Positions 25,634 to 33,196 of a DNA stretch of 33,524 bases are shown here, in pieces. The DNA is taken from positions 1-33,524 of the forward strand of contig DXHV01000036.1 of the NCBI GenBank assembly GCA_019113165.1, given 5' to 3'. Source of the stretch: Candidatus Desulfovibrio intestinipullorum. GTDB lineage: Bacteria; Desulfobacterota; Desulfovibrionia; Desulfovibrionales; Desulfovibrionaceae. The position numbers and the translations under genes are program-made. The notes beneath the pieces are model-generated. The model ran no database searches and was not told the origin of the DNA. It saw only the letters and a program-made list of their open reading frames with translations. How positions within the stretch are numbered: the first letter of the stretch is position 1; each line of letters begins with the position of its first letter.

Positions 25634-27514
25634 TTAGCAGATGATGGAGACACCGGTCTGGTAGATGGCGTCTTCGACCAGCACCTTGATGGCATAGGTG
25701 CCGCTCAGGCCTTCCTTGCTGATATTGAACTTGATGACGCGGTCATCGTCTTCCAGGTAGGCGCCGGAGCACATGGCCAGATGGTTGGTCGCAGCGGTAT
25801 TCACGTAGTAGGCGCGGGTTTCCTTTTCGCCCTGCAAAAGCACCATGGCCAGGGAGCCTCTGGCAAAGCGGCCGTGGAAGACAATGCGGTCCACGTCTTC
25901 CTCGATGTTCACCTGATGCCAGCTGTTGATGACCTCGGACGACTCGGGCAGTTCGGGAATGGTGTCGAAGGTGGGGGTCACATCGAGATGGCCCAGCAGC
26001 CTGCCTTCGCCCAGGGCGGCGTTTTCGCCGTCATGGTAGGCGGAGAGCTTGGTGCCACGGTAGAAGTTGCCTTCCACTTCCATGTAGTACATGACCACGC
26101 CGTCCTTCTGTTCCACGGTCTTGGAGCAGATGTCCGTACCGGGTTCCTTCCTGGGGTTGATGAAGGCGGGCAGCACGTCGGAGGCATAGCCATCCTTCCA
26201 GCCGATGCCGCCGGAGTGGATGAGGTAATGGCCTTCGGCATAGTATTCCACGTTGCAGATGTAGGGAGAGAAGAAGGCCTCGCCCAGTTCCTTGCCGTAC
26301 TGCCACAGCTGCTCGATTTCCATCTTGTCGGTATCGATGCGGTAGCGCACGCCGCGGGAGAAGTTGTCGCGGTTGCGGATGTAGCGTTCCTTCACCTTGG
26401 AACGATACTGGCCGTTGTCAAAGCACATGATGCTGCCGTCCGGGCAGACCACGCAGGCATGCTGTTCGTACTGCCAGTCGAACTTGGAGAGATCGCCCAC
26501 GGGCTTGAAGAAATATTTCTGCATATCGGCGGGCCAGGTCTCAGGATCGCCAATAATCCAGTTCAATTTACTTGTTTTGTAATCAAAATTTACGACAGCA
26601 TCCTGATGACGGCCGGAAATTGTAATGCTGTTTGTCTTTTTATCGTACCATAATGCATTGTTATGGAACCAGTCGTGGGCATCCTGCGAGCCGGATCCGG
26701 CCACATTCTGGGGAAGAAAGTCCTTGAAGTCCCAGGTGCGCAGGATTTCGCCGCTCTCGCGATCCACCAGGGCAATCATGTCTTCCACGGTGTCGGTGTG
26801 GAAGTCCTGGGTCAGGGAGAGGATCTGGCCGTCGGGCATCTCGAAGTGGTCATGATGGTAGTTGCCCGGCAGGCGGATTTCCTTGTAGATCTTGCCGAGC
26901 AGGTTCATCTCGTAGAGGCCGGTGCAGTTGTAGGGCATGTGGCAGAAACGGGAGGAACCGGTCACGATGTTGCCATTCTTGTAGCGCTTGATGGCGAACA
27001 TGGTGTTCTCGGTAAGCAGCCAGCGGATGTCGCCGGCATAGTCGTAGGCCGTGGGCAGGTTCTTGCCGGCAGGAGTCAGGAACATGAAGTCCGTGCCAAA
27101 GTACTGGATGGAGGTGCTGATATTGCGGCAGCGGCACACGTCCTCGGGCAGGGGCTGGGACTGGATGGCAAAGGTCTTGCTGGCGCCGCTGGACAGGGCC
27201 ACGGTAACCCTGGTCTCCACGCCCTCGTAGAGGCCCACCACGGGCAGCACATGGCTTGTGCCCTCGGCAAAGGTGTGGATGATGTCCTCGCGGGCATTGC
27301 GCTTGCCATGGATGGTCAGCGTGGGCACGCAGGGCTCGGCGGTCTTGAAGAGGATCATGGCGCACAGGGGGTTGATGAGATAGGGGTTCACCACCACCTG
27401 GGCGTTGTCGAGATCCGGCCGGGCGGCCTCGAAGGCGTCGAGCATCTCCTTTTCGGCGCGGTTCTGGCGGTCGATGAGATGGTCATTGTAGGTATGGATG
27501 ACTTTGGAATCCAT
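25634..27514 (-). CDS. assT: Arylsulfate sulfotransferase AssT, apparently cytoplasmic
   Basis: AssT moves sulfate from an aryl sulfate to a phenol acceptor through a sulfo-histidine, without PAPS. The 626-residue protein has the N-terminal ASST domain and a six-bladed propeller. The active-site residues are visible: His284 (DWFHNN) and Arg302 (SGRHQD) are 18 residues apart, exactly as His356 and Arg374 in E. coli AssT; the catalytic His is His352 (EQHACVVC, equivalent to His436); the HHDH group at 220-223 matches His252. There is no signal peptide: the N-terminus MDSKVIHTYNDHL is polar, while E. coli AssT is periplasmic. It has 13 cysteines. The ATG at 27514 follows GGAGAC; the frame extends to 27571 without a better start. 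About 120 bases at 26551-26670 are only about 35% GC and use different codons from the rest. Neighbours are trx and trxB. Confidence 0.95.
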   Translation of the reverse strand: MDSKVIHTYNDHLIDRQNRAEKEMLDAFEAARPDLDNAQVVVNPYLINPLCAMILFKTAEPCVPTLTIHGKRNAREDIIHTFAEGTSHVLPVVGLYEGVETRVTVALSSGASKTFAIQSQPLPEDVCRCRNISTSIQYFGTDFMFLTPAGKNLPTAYDYAGDIRWLLTENTMFAIKRYKNGNIVTGSSRFCHMPYNCTGLYEMNLLGKIYKEIRLPGNYHHDHFEMPDGQILSLTQDFHTDTVEDMIALVDRESGEILRTWDFKDFLPQNVAGSGSQDAHDWFHNNALWYDKKTNSITISGRHQDAVVNFDYKTSKLNWIIGDPETWPADMQKYFFKPVGDLSKFDWQYEQHACVVCPDGSIMCFDNGQYRSKVKERYIRNRDNFSRGVRYRIDTDKMEIEQLWQYGKELGEAFFSPYICNVEYYAEGHYLIHSGGIGWKDGYASDVLPAFINPRKEPGTDICSKTVEQKDGVVMYYMEVEGNFYRGTKLSAYHDGENAALGEGRLLGHLDVTPTFDTIPELPESSEVINSWHQVNIEEDVDRIVFHGRFARGSLAMVLLQGEKETRAYYVNTAATNHLAMCSGAYLEDDDRVIKFNISKEGLSGTYAIKVLVEDAIYQTGVSIIC

Positions 27515-27594
27515 GGCTGTCTCCTTGGAAGCCCGGCGCTGCGGGCACGGGTCTTGTGAGCGTGAGAACAAACAGTCAAAAAACGTATGAAATT

Positions 27595-27642
27595 TTTCCG
27601 GGAAGGATCTTTTCCGGGAAAGATCTTCTTCGGGAAGGACAG
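27595..27642. repeat. Three tandem 16-base repeats upstream of assT
   Basis: TTTCCGGGAAGGATCT (27595-27610) is followed by TTTCCGGGAAAGATCT (27611-27626) and a degenerate third copy at 27627-27642. Each contains a TTCCGGGAA-like palindrome, repeating every 16 bases. They lie 80-130 bases upstream of the assT start, in the spacer after trx, and could be a regulator-binding cluster or an RNA structure. Further CCCCGGGA repeats continue to 27690. Confidence 0.75.
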
Positions 27643-27694
27643 TCCTGCCCCGGGAGCACGTCCCCGGAACACGCTGCCCCGGGAACGTCCGGGA

Positions 27695-28003
27695 CTAGAG
27701 GATCTTCTCGACTTCCTTGAGGATGACGGGCTTCTGCTTGAGGCCTTCGAGACGGGAGACTTCCTCGCCGTCACGCATGAAGAGCAGCGTCGGGAAGCCC
27801 TTCACGTTGCAGCGGTTCTTCAGTTCCTCGTTGGCATTGAAGTCTATCTGCCAGATGGGCAGGTCGGGCATGGCCTTGGCCACGTCCTTGAGCACAAAGG
27901 CCAGCATTTTGCAGGGGCCGCAGGTCTTGGAGTAGAACTCCACCAGCATGGGGCCCTTCTTGTCGAGGCTGTCGTAGGCAGGGGTATCGATTTCCTGAAT
28001 CAT
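27695..28003 (-). CDS. trx: Thioredoxin
   Basis: The 102-residue protein is a classical small thioredoxin, reducing protein disulfides in the cytoplasm. The active site reads SKTCGPCKML (about 26-35), with the cis-proline in KGFPTLLF (about 68-75). No signal peptide is present. The ATG at 28003 follows AAGGA at a spacing of about 10. It lies 112 bases downstream of trxB and 180 bases upstream of assT on the same strand, so trxB, trx and assT may be co-expressed. Confidence 0.95.
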   Translation of the reverse strand: MIQEIDTPAYDSLDKKGPMLVEFYSKTCGPCKMLAFVLKDVAKAMPDLPIWQIDFNANEELKNRCNVKGFPTLLFMRDGEEVSRLEGLKQKPVILKEVEKIL

Positions 28004-28115
28004 GATGCGTCTATCCTTGAGAAAGGACCTGGTCCCTGGACTGTTCCCTGAAGGAACCCGGTCCCTGGTTTGTGGTGTTGCGGGCAAAAGGAGCGGGAGC
28101 GCGAGGTCCTGGGAC

Positions 28116-29033
28116 CTAGCGCAAATGTTCCACGTAGGAGGCCGCGTTGTGGGCGGCAATGGCGCCGTCGCCGCAGGCCGTGGCCACCTGGCGCAGTTCC
28201 TTGTTGGTAATGTCGCCTGCGGCATAGATGCCGGGCACCCTGGTGGCCATGCGGCCATCCACCTCTATGCAGCCCATGCGGTTCAGGATGCCCAGGTCCT
28301 TGCAGAAGGAGGCCGTGGGCTCCAGGCCGATGTACTCGAACACTCCGTCGCAGCGCACGGTACGCTCCACGCCGTCTTCCTTCGTGGACTTGAAGCGCAC
28401 GCCCTCAAGGCTCTCGCCGCCCAGGAATTCCAGCACGTCCTGGTAGGGATAGATGGTCACGTTGGGCAGGGCGCGCAGCTTGTCGCAGACCTTGGGATCG
28501 GCGGTGAGATCGAACATGGTCACTATGGTGAGGCTCTTCACGATGCCGGCCAGGTAGATGGACTCTTCCACGGCCGAATTGCCGCCGCCAATGACCACCA
28601 CGTCCCTGCCCTTGTACTGGGCGCCGTCGCAGATGGCGCACCAGCTGATGCCGGCGCCGGCAAAGTTGTCCTCTCCGGGAATATTGAGCCTGCGCGGACG
28701 GGTTCCTGTGGCCACAATCACGGCCCTGGTCTCGATGCGGGTGTCGTCTTCCTCGCAGACCACGACCTTGCGGGTGCCGTGATCCTCTATGGCGGTCACT
28801 GTCCTGTAGTCGAATTCGGCACCAGCCTCCTGGGACTGCTCGAACATCTTGATGGCCAGCTCGGCGCCGTTGATGACACCCACGCCAAGGTAGTTGGCAA
28901 TTTCATTGGTGTTGATGATCTGTCCGCCCGGAGCAAGCTTGTCCAGAAGCAGGGTTTTCATGTTAGCCCGCACGGCATAGACGGAGGCCGTGAGGCCTGC
29001 CGGACCTGCGCCAACAATAACAATATCGTACAT
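28116..29033 (-). CDS. trxB: Thioredoxin reductase, atypical cofactor-binding motif
   Basis: This 305-residue flavoprotein reduces thioredoxin. The FAD motif GAGPAGL is at 8-14, the redox pair C132-x2-C135 is in WCAICDGA, the second dinucleotide motif GGGNSAVEE is at 149-157, and the FAD-contacting GIYAAGDI is near the C-terminus. The NADPH-specific HRRxxxR motif, which follows the second dinucleotide motif in the classical enzyme, is replaced by VTMFDLT (171-177), with none of the three arginines. NADPH use is therefore doubtful; NADH or another donor is likely (inference). The ATG at 29033 follows TGAGGG. It is paired with the thioredoxin gene downstream. Confidence 0.93.
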   Translation of the reverse strand: MYDIVIVGAGPAGLTASVYAVRANMKTLLLDKLAPGGQIINTNEIANYLGVGVINGAELAIKMFEQSQEAGAEFDYRTVTAIEDHGTRKVVVCEEDDTRIETRAVIVATGTRPRRLNIPGEDNFAGAGISWCAICDGAQYKGRDVVVIGGGNSAVEESIYLAGIVKSLTIVTMFDLTADPKVCDKLRALPNVTIYPYQDVLEFLGGESLEGVRFKSTKEDGVERTVRCDGVFEYIGLEPTASFCKDLGILNRMGCIEVDGRMATRVPGIYAAGDITNKELRQVATACGDGAIAAHNAASYVEHLR

Positions 29034-29149
29034 GACGTGCCCTCACAAAAAGGCTGGGAAAGGGAAAGCGGGGCGCCCCGTCCGCGGAAGGGGCATGGGG
29101 CGTCCGGATGCAGTGCATCTGTCAGAAGGGAAGAAGCGGGAAGCGTGTG

Positions 29150-30706
29150 CTAGAAGATGAGGAAGGCCAGGGGCATGCCCACGCAGACCACCACGCCGTA
29201 GACCACGGCCGAAGCAATGACGGCGTGCTTGATCATGACGCCTGTGCTGGCCCATCTGGTCTGGCCGAAGAGCAGTGCCGCAAAGGGCGAGGCGGCCGGC
29301 GTGCAGGCCGCAATGAGCACGGCGTAGATGAAACAGGCCATGATGGGGCCGGAGGAGTAGCCAAAGGCATTGGAGACGGCCAGCAGCACCGGCGTCAGCA
29401 TGAGGCCGAGCACCACGGAGTTGCAGAAGTTGGTGAGCACGATGCCAAGGCCGGCTACGGCAACAGTGAGCATGGTGTAGTCCATGCCGGTCAGGAGATC
29501 GCGCAGCGTGTATTCCATGACCAGGGCCACATTGGTGCCCTTGCCGGTCATGATGCCGCCAAGCAGCATGGCCACGGCAATGAGCAGGAAGACGCGCAGC
29601 GGGAAGTGGGCATTGGACAGGGTGATGTCTATGGCGGGCTTGCCCTTGATGAAGATGACCGAGATGGCCAGGACGGCCATCAGGGAGCCTGTCATGTTGT
29701 TCTTCTGCAGGAAGGCGCCCACGGCATTGTCCGTGCCGATGATGGAGGGCAGGAGCAGCCACAGGGCGTAGCCCAGGAAGGTGAAGAGCACCACCTTCTG
29801 GGACGGGCTCATGGGCGGCAGGGGCTCCCTGCGCAGCATGTCGGTGTTGATGTTCTTCAGGGGCGAGACATCAACCCTGAACACGAAGCGCATGAGCAGA
29901 AGCAGGATGGCTATGCTGGTCAGGGAGACCACCTGCGCAAAGGAAAAGTAGGCCAGCAGGTCCAGGGGCTCGGCGTTCAGGCCCGTGGAGGTGGCGGCTA
30001 TGCTCTGCAGGTTGGAGACCAGGTAGAAGGCGCCGCCCTTGAAGGGATCCGAGGCAAAGGACAGCAGGGCCATGATGCAGATGTAGACCACCATGATGGA
30101 GACGTACTTGTCGCCCTTCCTGAAGCCGGCCTGCTCAAAGACCGCGTAGAGCACGGGCCACATGAGGAAGACCGCCGTGGTCTGGTCAAAGAAGGCCACT
30201 ATGTAGGTTGTCAGCAGCAGCGTGGCCGTGAAGACCCAGGGCCGGCCGTTCACGAATTCTCTTGTTGTCAGAAAGCGTGCAATCCAGGAGGCCAGGCCGG
30301 AATGGACAATGGCACTGGCGAAGATGCACAGGAAGAAGATCATGACAACCATGGGGTTGCCGAGAAACATGGACAATATCTTGGGCGCAGGGGCATAGTT
30401 GCTGAAGATGAGCGCAGCTATGCCGAGCAGGCTGGGCCAGATGGTGTCCACAAAGGTCCACAGGTACACCACGGCCAGGAAGGTCATGGTGATGATCATG
30501 CCCATTTCGGTGACCTGGAGGGTCACCTGGCCATCGACAACGGGCAGGCCCATGGCAATCAGCTTTTCGTTGGCAGGAACAACCTTGGAGATCTGGGGCA
30601 GGAAGTAGCCGGAGACCATGATGAGCAGGCCTATGACGATGTGCACCATCTTGGCAAAGTCCGGCTTGTGCGGAGCGTCGCTCTGCACGGGAGCGGATGT
30701 GGTCAT
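29150..30706 (-). CDS. IT-superfamily (SLC13/ArsB-like) membrane transporter
   Basis: The 518-residue protein has about 12 membrane helices and the two-half organisation of the ion transporter superfamily (SLC13, DASS, ArsB, NhaD). Paired re-entrant motifs are visible: FFDQTTAVFLMWPV (about 173-186) in the first half and LTNFCNSVVLGLMLTPV and CTPAASPFAALLFG in the second. The SNT motif of canonical DASS proteins is not exact, so the substrate may be a carboxylate, sulfate, sulfonate or organosulfate. It has a cytoplasmic N-terminus. A palindrome with FNR-like geometry lies 86 bases upstream of its start. It is followed after 116 bases by trxB. Confidence 0.85.
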   Translation of the reverse strand: MTTSAPVQSDAPHKPDFAKMVHIVIGLLIMVSGYFLPQISKVVPANEKLIAMGLPVVDGQVTLQVTEMGMIITMTFLAVVYLWTFVDTIWPSLLGIAALIFSNYAPAPKILSMFLGNPMVVMIFFLCIFASAIVHSGLASWIARFLTTREFVNGRPWVFTATLLLTTYIVAFFDQTTAVFLMWPVLYAVFEQAGFRKGDKYVSIMVVYICIMALLSFASDPFKGGAFYLVSNLQSIAATSTGLNAEPLDLLAYFSFAQVVSLTSIAILLLLMRFVFRVDVSPLKNINTDMLRREPLPPMSPSQKVVLFTFLGYALWLLLPSIIGTDNAVGAFLQKNNMTGSLMAVLAISVIFIKGKPAIDITLSNAHFPLRVFLLIAVAMLLGGIMTGKGTNVALVMEYTLRDLLTGMDYTMLTVAVAGLGIVLTNFCNSVVLGLMLTPVLLAVSNAFGYSSGPIMACFIYAVLIAACTPAASPFAALLFGQTRWASTGVMIKHAVIASAVVYGVVVCVGMPLAFLIF

Positions 30707-30791
30707 TGTCGAAACCCGATTGGTCTGATGCGGTAACTGGCGAGCACGACATCATTGGCTGCACTCTATCCCAGCCAGGGATCCTGCTAAA

Positions 30792-30805
30792 TAAGTCTGG
30801 ACTTA
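30792..30805. promoter_or_regulatory. FNR-type palindrome upstream of the transporter
   Basis: TAAGT-CTGG-ACTTA is a perfect inverted repeat with two 5-base arms and a 4-base spacer, the geometry of FNR/CRP-family sites such as TTGAT-N4-ATCAA. The next base pair inward (C..G) also pairs. On the minus strand a TAGAGT hexamer at 30768-30763 could be a -10 element, giving a start near 30756 and placing the palindrome centre at about -42, the class II position (inference). Two Crp/Fnr regulators are encoded immediately upstream, making them candidate binders. Confidence 0.55.
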
Positions 30806-30893
30806 GATTGCACTCTTTTTTTCACAAAGCCCGTTTTTTTGTTCCGAACTGTCCCTGACAGGCCCCCGGGACAGACCAGGACCTGGTCCTGCT

Positions 30894-31613
30894 TCAGTAG
30901 TCGAGCTCGCGCATGCCCATGGCAATGTCGCGCATTTGGCCCATGTTCGTGATGACGACCTGGCGGCCCTTGCGGGCGATGAGCCCCTCGTTCTTCAGTG
31001 CTGTGAAAATTTTCGCAACGGTCATGGCGTGCATGGACAGATGCGTGGCTATGTCCTGATAGGTGAGCGGCAGGTGGACAAGATAGGGCGTCGTTTTCGG
31101 CACAAACTGCAGAAGCAGGCGGCAGACGCGCTGGCTGGCCGGCAGCGTGCTCGAATTGGTGGCCAGGGAGAACATGTTGAGCAGGTTTTCGGTCAGGGCA
31201 CACAGCAGGATCTTGTTCAGAAGCAGATTGTTCTGCAGCTCCAGCAGGAAGCGGGCAGGCTCGATCACGACGCAGCGGCACTCGCTTCTGGTCTTGATGA
31301 CAAAGTTCCTGCGAATGATGAGCCGGCTTCTGGTAAGGTTGTGCATGGGCAGCATGGAGGAGAGGCTGGGAATGAAGTTGGCCAGCATGCCGGGCTCGAA
31401 GTAGATGAGCGTCACTTCCTCGCCCGACGGCTCCCTGCTGCTGAGGGTCATGCTGCCCTCGAGGAGCAGGTACACGCTGTTGCTGCGTATCTGAAAGCCC
31501 TTGGGCAGGCGTTCCTCCCGGCCAAGGCTGCGCAGGAGTTCGCTGCCCTGCTGCAGCAGATCCGCCTCGACCCAGTTCTTCTGGTCCCGGTTTCCCTGTA
31601 TCCCTGTGTGCAT
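30894..31613 (-). CDS. Crp/Fnr family transcriptional regulator (first)
   Basis: The 239-residue protein has an N-terminal cNMP-binding-like barrel (about 35-125, with VYLLLEGSMTLSSREPSGEEVTLIYFEPG), a dimerisation helix (about 127-150) and a C-terminal winged helix-turn-helix (about 180-225, LTYQDIATHLSMHAMTVAKIFTALKNEGLI). The recognition helix is unusual (AMTVAKIF where the family has R-E-T-V-S-R), which may give a site different from the classical ones. No FNR-like cysteine cluster is seen. The ATG at 31613 follows GGGGAG. It lies 187 bases upstream of the transporter, with the FNR-type palindrome between them, and 47 bases after the second regulator. Confidence 0.9.
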   Translation of the reverse strand: MHTGIQGNRDQKNWVEADLLQQGSELLRSLGREERLPKGFQIRSNSVYLLLEGSMTLSSREPSGEEVTLIYFEPGMLANFIPSLSSMLPMHNLTRSRLIIRRNFVIKTRSECRCVVIEPARFLLELQNNLLLNKILLCALTENLLNMFSLATNSSTLPASQRVCRLLLQFVPKTTPYLVHLPLTYQDIATHLSMHAMTVAKIFTALKNEGLIARKGRQVVITNMGQMRDIAMGMRELDY

Positions 31614-31660
31614 GTCAGTCTCCCCTGCTGTCCTGTCGCATGACGCTGTTCCCCAGACTG

Positions 31661-32374
31661 TCAGTCGCGCTCCACTTCCTTCAGAAAGGCCTCGGGGTCG
31701 AGAATGCGGACAATCTTCCTCCTGCGGCAGTAGTCCAGCAGGCCCTGTTCCCTGGCTGCGTCCAGCGTCCTGTACAGGGACACCCTGTGCACGGCGAGGT
31801 AGCTTGCCAAGTCCTGAAAGTTCGAGTCCAGGCGGATGACACCGGCCTCGTCCGCATTCCTGAGTCTGGTGGCCAGGTAGCCGAAGACGCACTCTCTGGT
31901 GGACGCTATCTGCTCGTTGGTCATCTTGCAGGCCAGGAGGGAGACCTTGAGGCCCAGGCTGCGGCAGAGATTGAGAAAGAGGTCCGGATTGGCCCTGCCC
32001 GCGGCCACGGCCGTCTCGAAGGGTATGCGGCCCACCAGGCTGTCATGGGTGCAGTAGTGCGCAAAGACAGGGGTAAGGGACGTTTCCCTGGCCCTGGCGG
32101 AGAGGCCGGCAATGCTCGGCGGCAGGGGCGCCGTGCTCGAACTCACTTCCGTGAACACCGGCGTTTCGTTGAAGATGGTATTGTCGCGCAGATACCAGAG
32201 GATTTTTTCCGTGCCATCCCTGGTCATGGCGGTCAGGCGCACGCAACCCTTGAGAAGGTAGTTGAGATCCGTGCCTGTCGGTACCATTGATCCCTTCTTG
32301 TAGACACGGGTCTCCCCTGCTGCCAGGGTTCTCCAGCAGGTATTCACATCGTGGATTTCAGTGTAGGAGAGCAT
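31661..32374 (-). CDS. Crp/Fnr family transcriptional regulator (second)
   Basis: The 237-residue protein has the same layout as its neighbour but is clearly a different member: sensor barrel about 20-125 (VPTGTDLNYLLKGCVRLTAMTRDGTEKILWYL) and a winged helix-turn-helix about 180-230 (NFQDLASYLAVHRVSLYRTLDAAREQGLL). The segment FTEVSSSTAPLPPSIAGLSARARETSL (74-100) is a family-atypical loop. The ATG at 32374 follows AGGGAGG at a spacing of 4. The spacer to the first regulator is 47 bases, suggesting one transcript. The signal sensed is unknown. Confidence 0.9.
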   Translation of the reverse strand: MLSYTEIHDVNTCWRTLAAGETRVYKKGSMVPTGTDLNYLLKGCVRLTAMTRDGTEKILWYLRDNTIFNETPVFTEVSSSTAPLPPSIAGLSARARETSLTPVFAHYCTHDSLVGRIPFETAVAAGRANPDLFLNLCRSLGLKVSLLACKMTNEQIASTRECVFGYLATRLRNADEAGVIRLDSNFQDLASYLAVHRVSLYRTLDAAREQGLLDYCRRRKIVRILDPEAFLKEVERD

Positions 32375-32464
32375 GGTCCCTCCCTGGGAAAGCGGGGCAC
32401 GGGCAGAACCCTTTTCCCCTGACAACGTCAAAGAGCGAGAGCGGATGGCCTTGTACCGGGACTG

Positions 32465-33196
32465 TCAGACCAAGGCCCGGCCAAGGCACAGGATGCCGGC
32501 CAGCAGGATGACGGCCTGGACAACCCTGCGAAAGGTCTGTGTGTTGATCCTCCTGATGACCGGCATGGCCAAAAGCAGGCCAAGCACGGCAAAGGGGGCG
32601 CAGTACTGCACATAGTGGACAATTTCTGCCGTGTAGAGCCCGGCAGAGGCCTGCACGGTACAGGTGACCACAATGCGCAGGAAGAAGTAGATGCTGGTGG
32701 TGCCGAGGAAGACCAGGGGCTGCCAGCCTGCCTGCAGGCCGTAGAGGGCAACGACAGGACCGTCTATGTTCACGCAGGTGCCCAGCATGCCGCCCGCCAC
32801 GCCCACAAGAAAGCTTGCCATGGTACCTTCCTGCAGGAAGCGGAGATTTCTGAAGAGGGCCATGCCCGCCGTGCAGAAGATGAGCATGATGCCCACGAAG
32901 ACTTCCAGGATGGTGGCCGGGGCATACTGCAGGATCTGGAGCCCTGCCAGGGAGCCCGGTATGGTGCCCGCAAACATGAGCAGGGCCGTTGTCCAGCGGC
33001 AGTAGCGGCCATAGCGGAAGCACATGACCAGACCGGCAGCAAGGCCCGTGAGACAGGAGACGAGCACCACGGTCTGCACGGGCAGGACCGTAATCTGAAT
33101 GGCCGTGGCAATGGCGGCCGCACCTATGCCGCACAGACCGGTCACAAAGGACGCCACAAACCAGGCAAGGACAGAGACAATCAGGGGCAGATCCAT
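32465..33196 (-). CDS. TauE/SafE family permease
   Basis: The 243-residue protein has about eight hydrophobic helices, with paired glycine-rich starts VASFVTGLCGIGAAAIATAIQI (about 13-34) and a second half beginning FLVGVAGGMLGTCVNIDGPVVALYGL, as in TauE/SafE exporters of sulfite and sulfoacetate. The repeated GGMLG/DGP feature supports the family. The ATG at 33196 was chosen as the first methionine before helix 1; a longer frame adds an unconserved Ala/Pro stretch. It is 90 bases upstream of the second regulator and may be the first gene of the cluster. Confidence 0.9.
   Translation of the reverse strand: MDLPLIVSVLAWFVASFVTGLCGIGAAAIATAIQITVLPVQTVVLVSCLTGLAAGLVMCFRYGRYCRWTTALLMFAGTIPGSLAGLQILQYAPATILEVFVGIMLIFCTAGMALFRNLRFLQEGTMASFLVGVAGGMLGTCVNIDGPVVALYGLQAGWQPLVFLGTTSIYFFLRIVVTCTVQASAGLYTAEIVHYVQYCAPFAVLGLLLAMPVIRRINTQTFRRVVQAVILLAGILCLGRALV

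Noticed and set aside
27515-27571. Longer AssT start that might supply a signal peptide
   Set aside because: The added residues are polar and charged without a hydrophobic core, and the internal ATG has the clear ribosome binding site.
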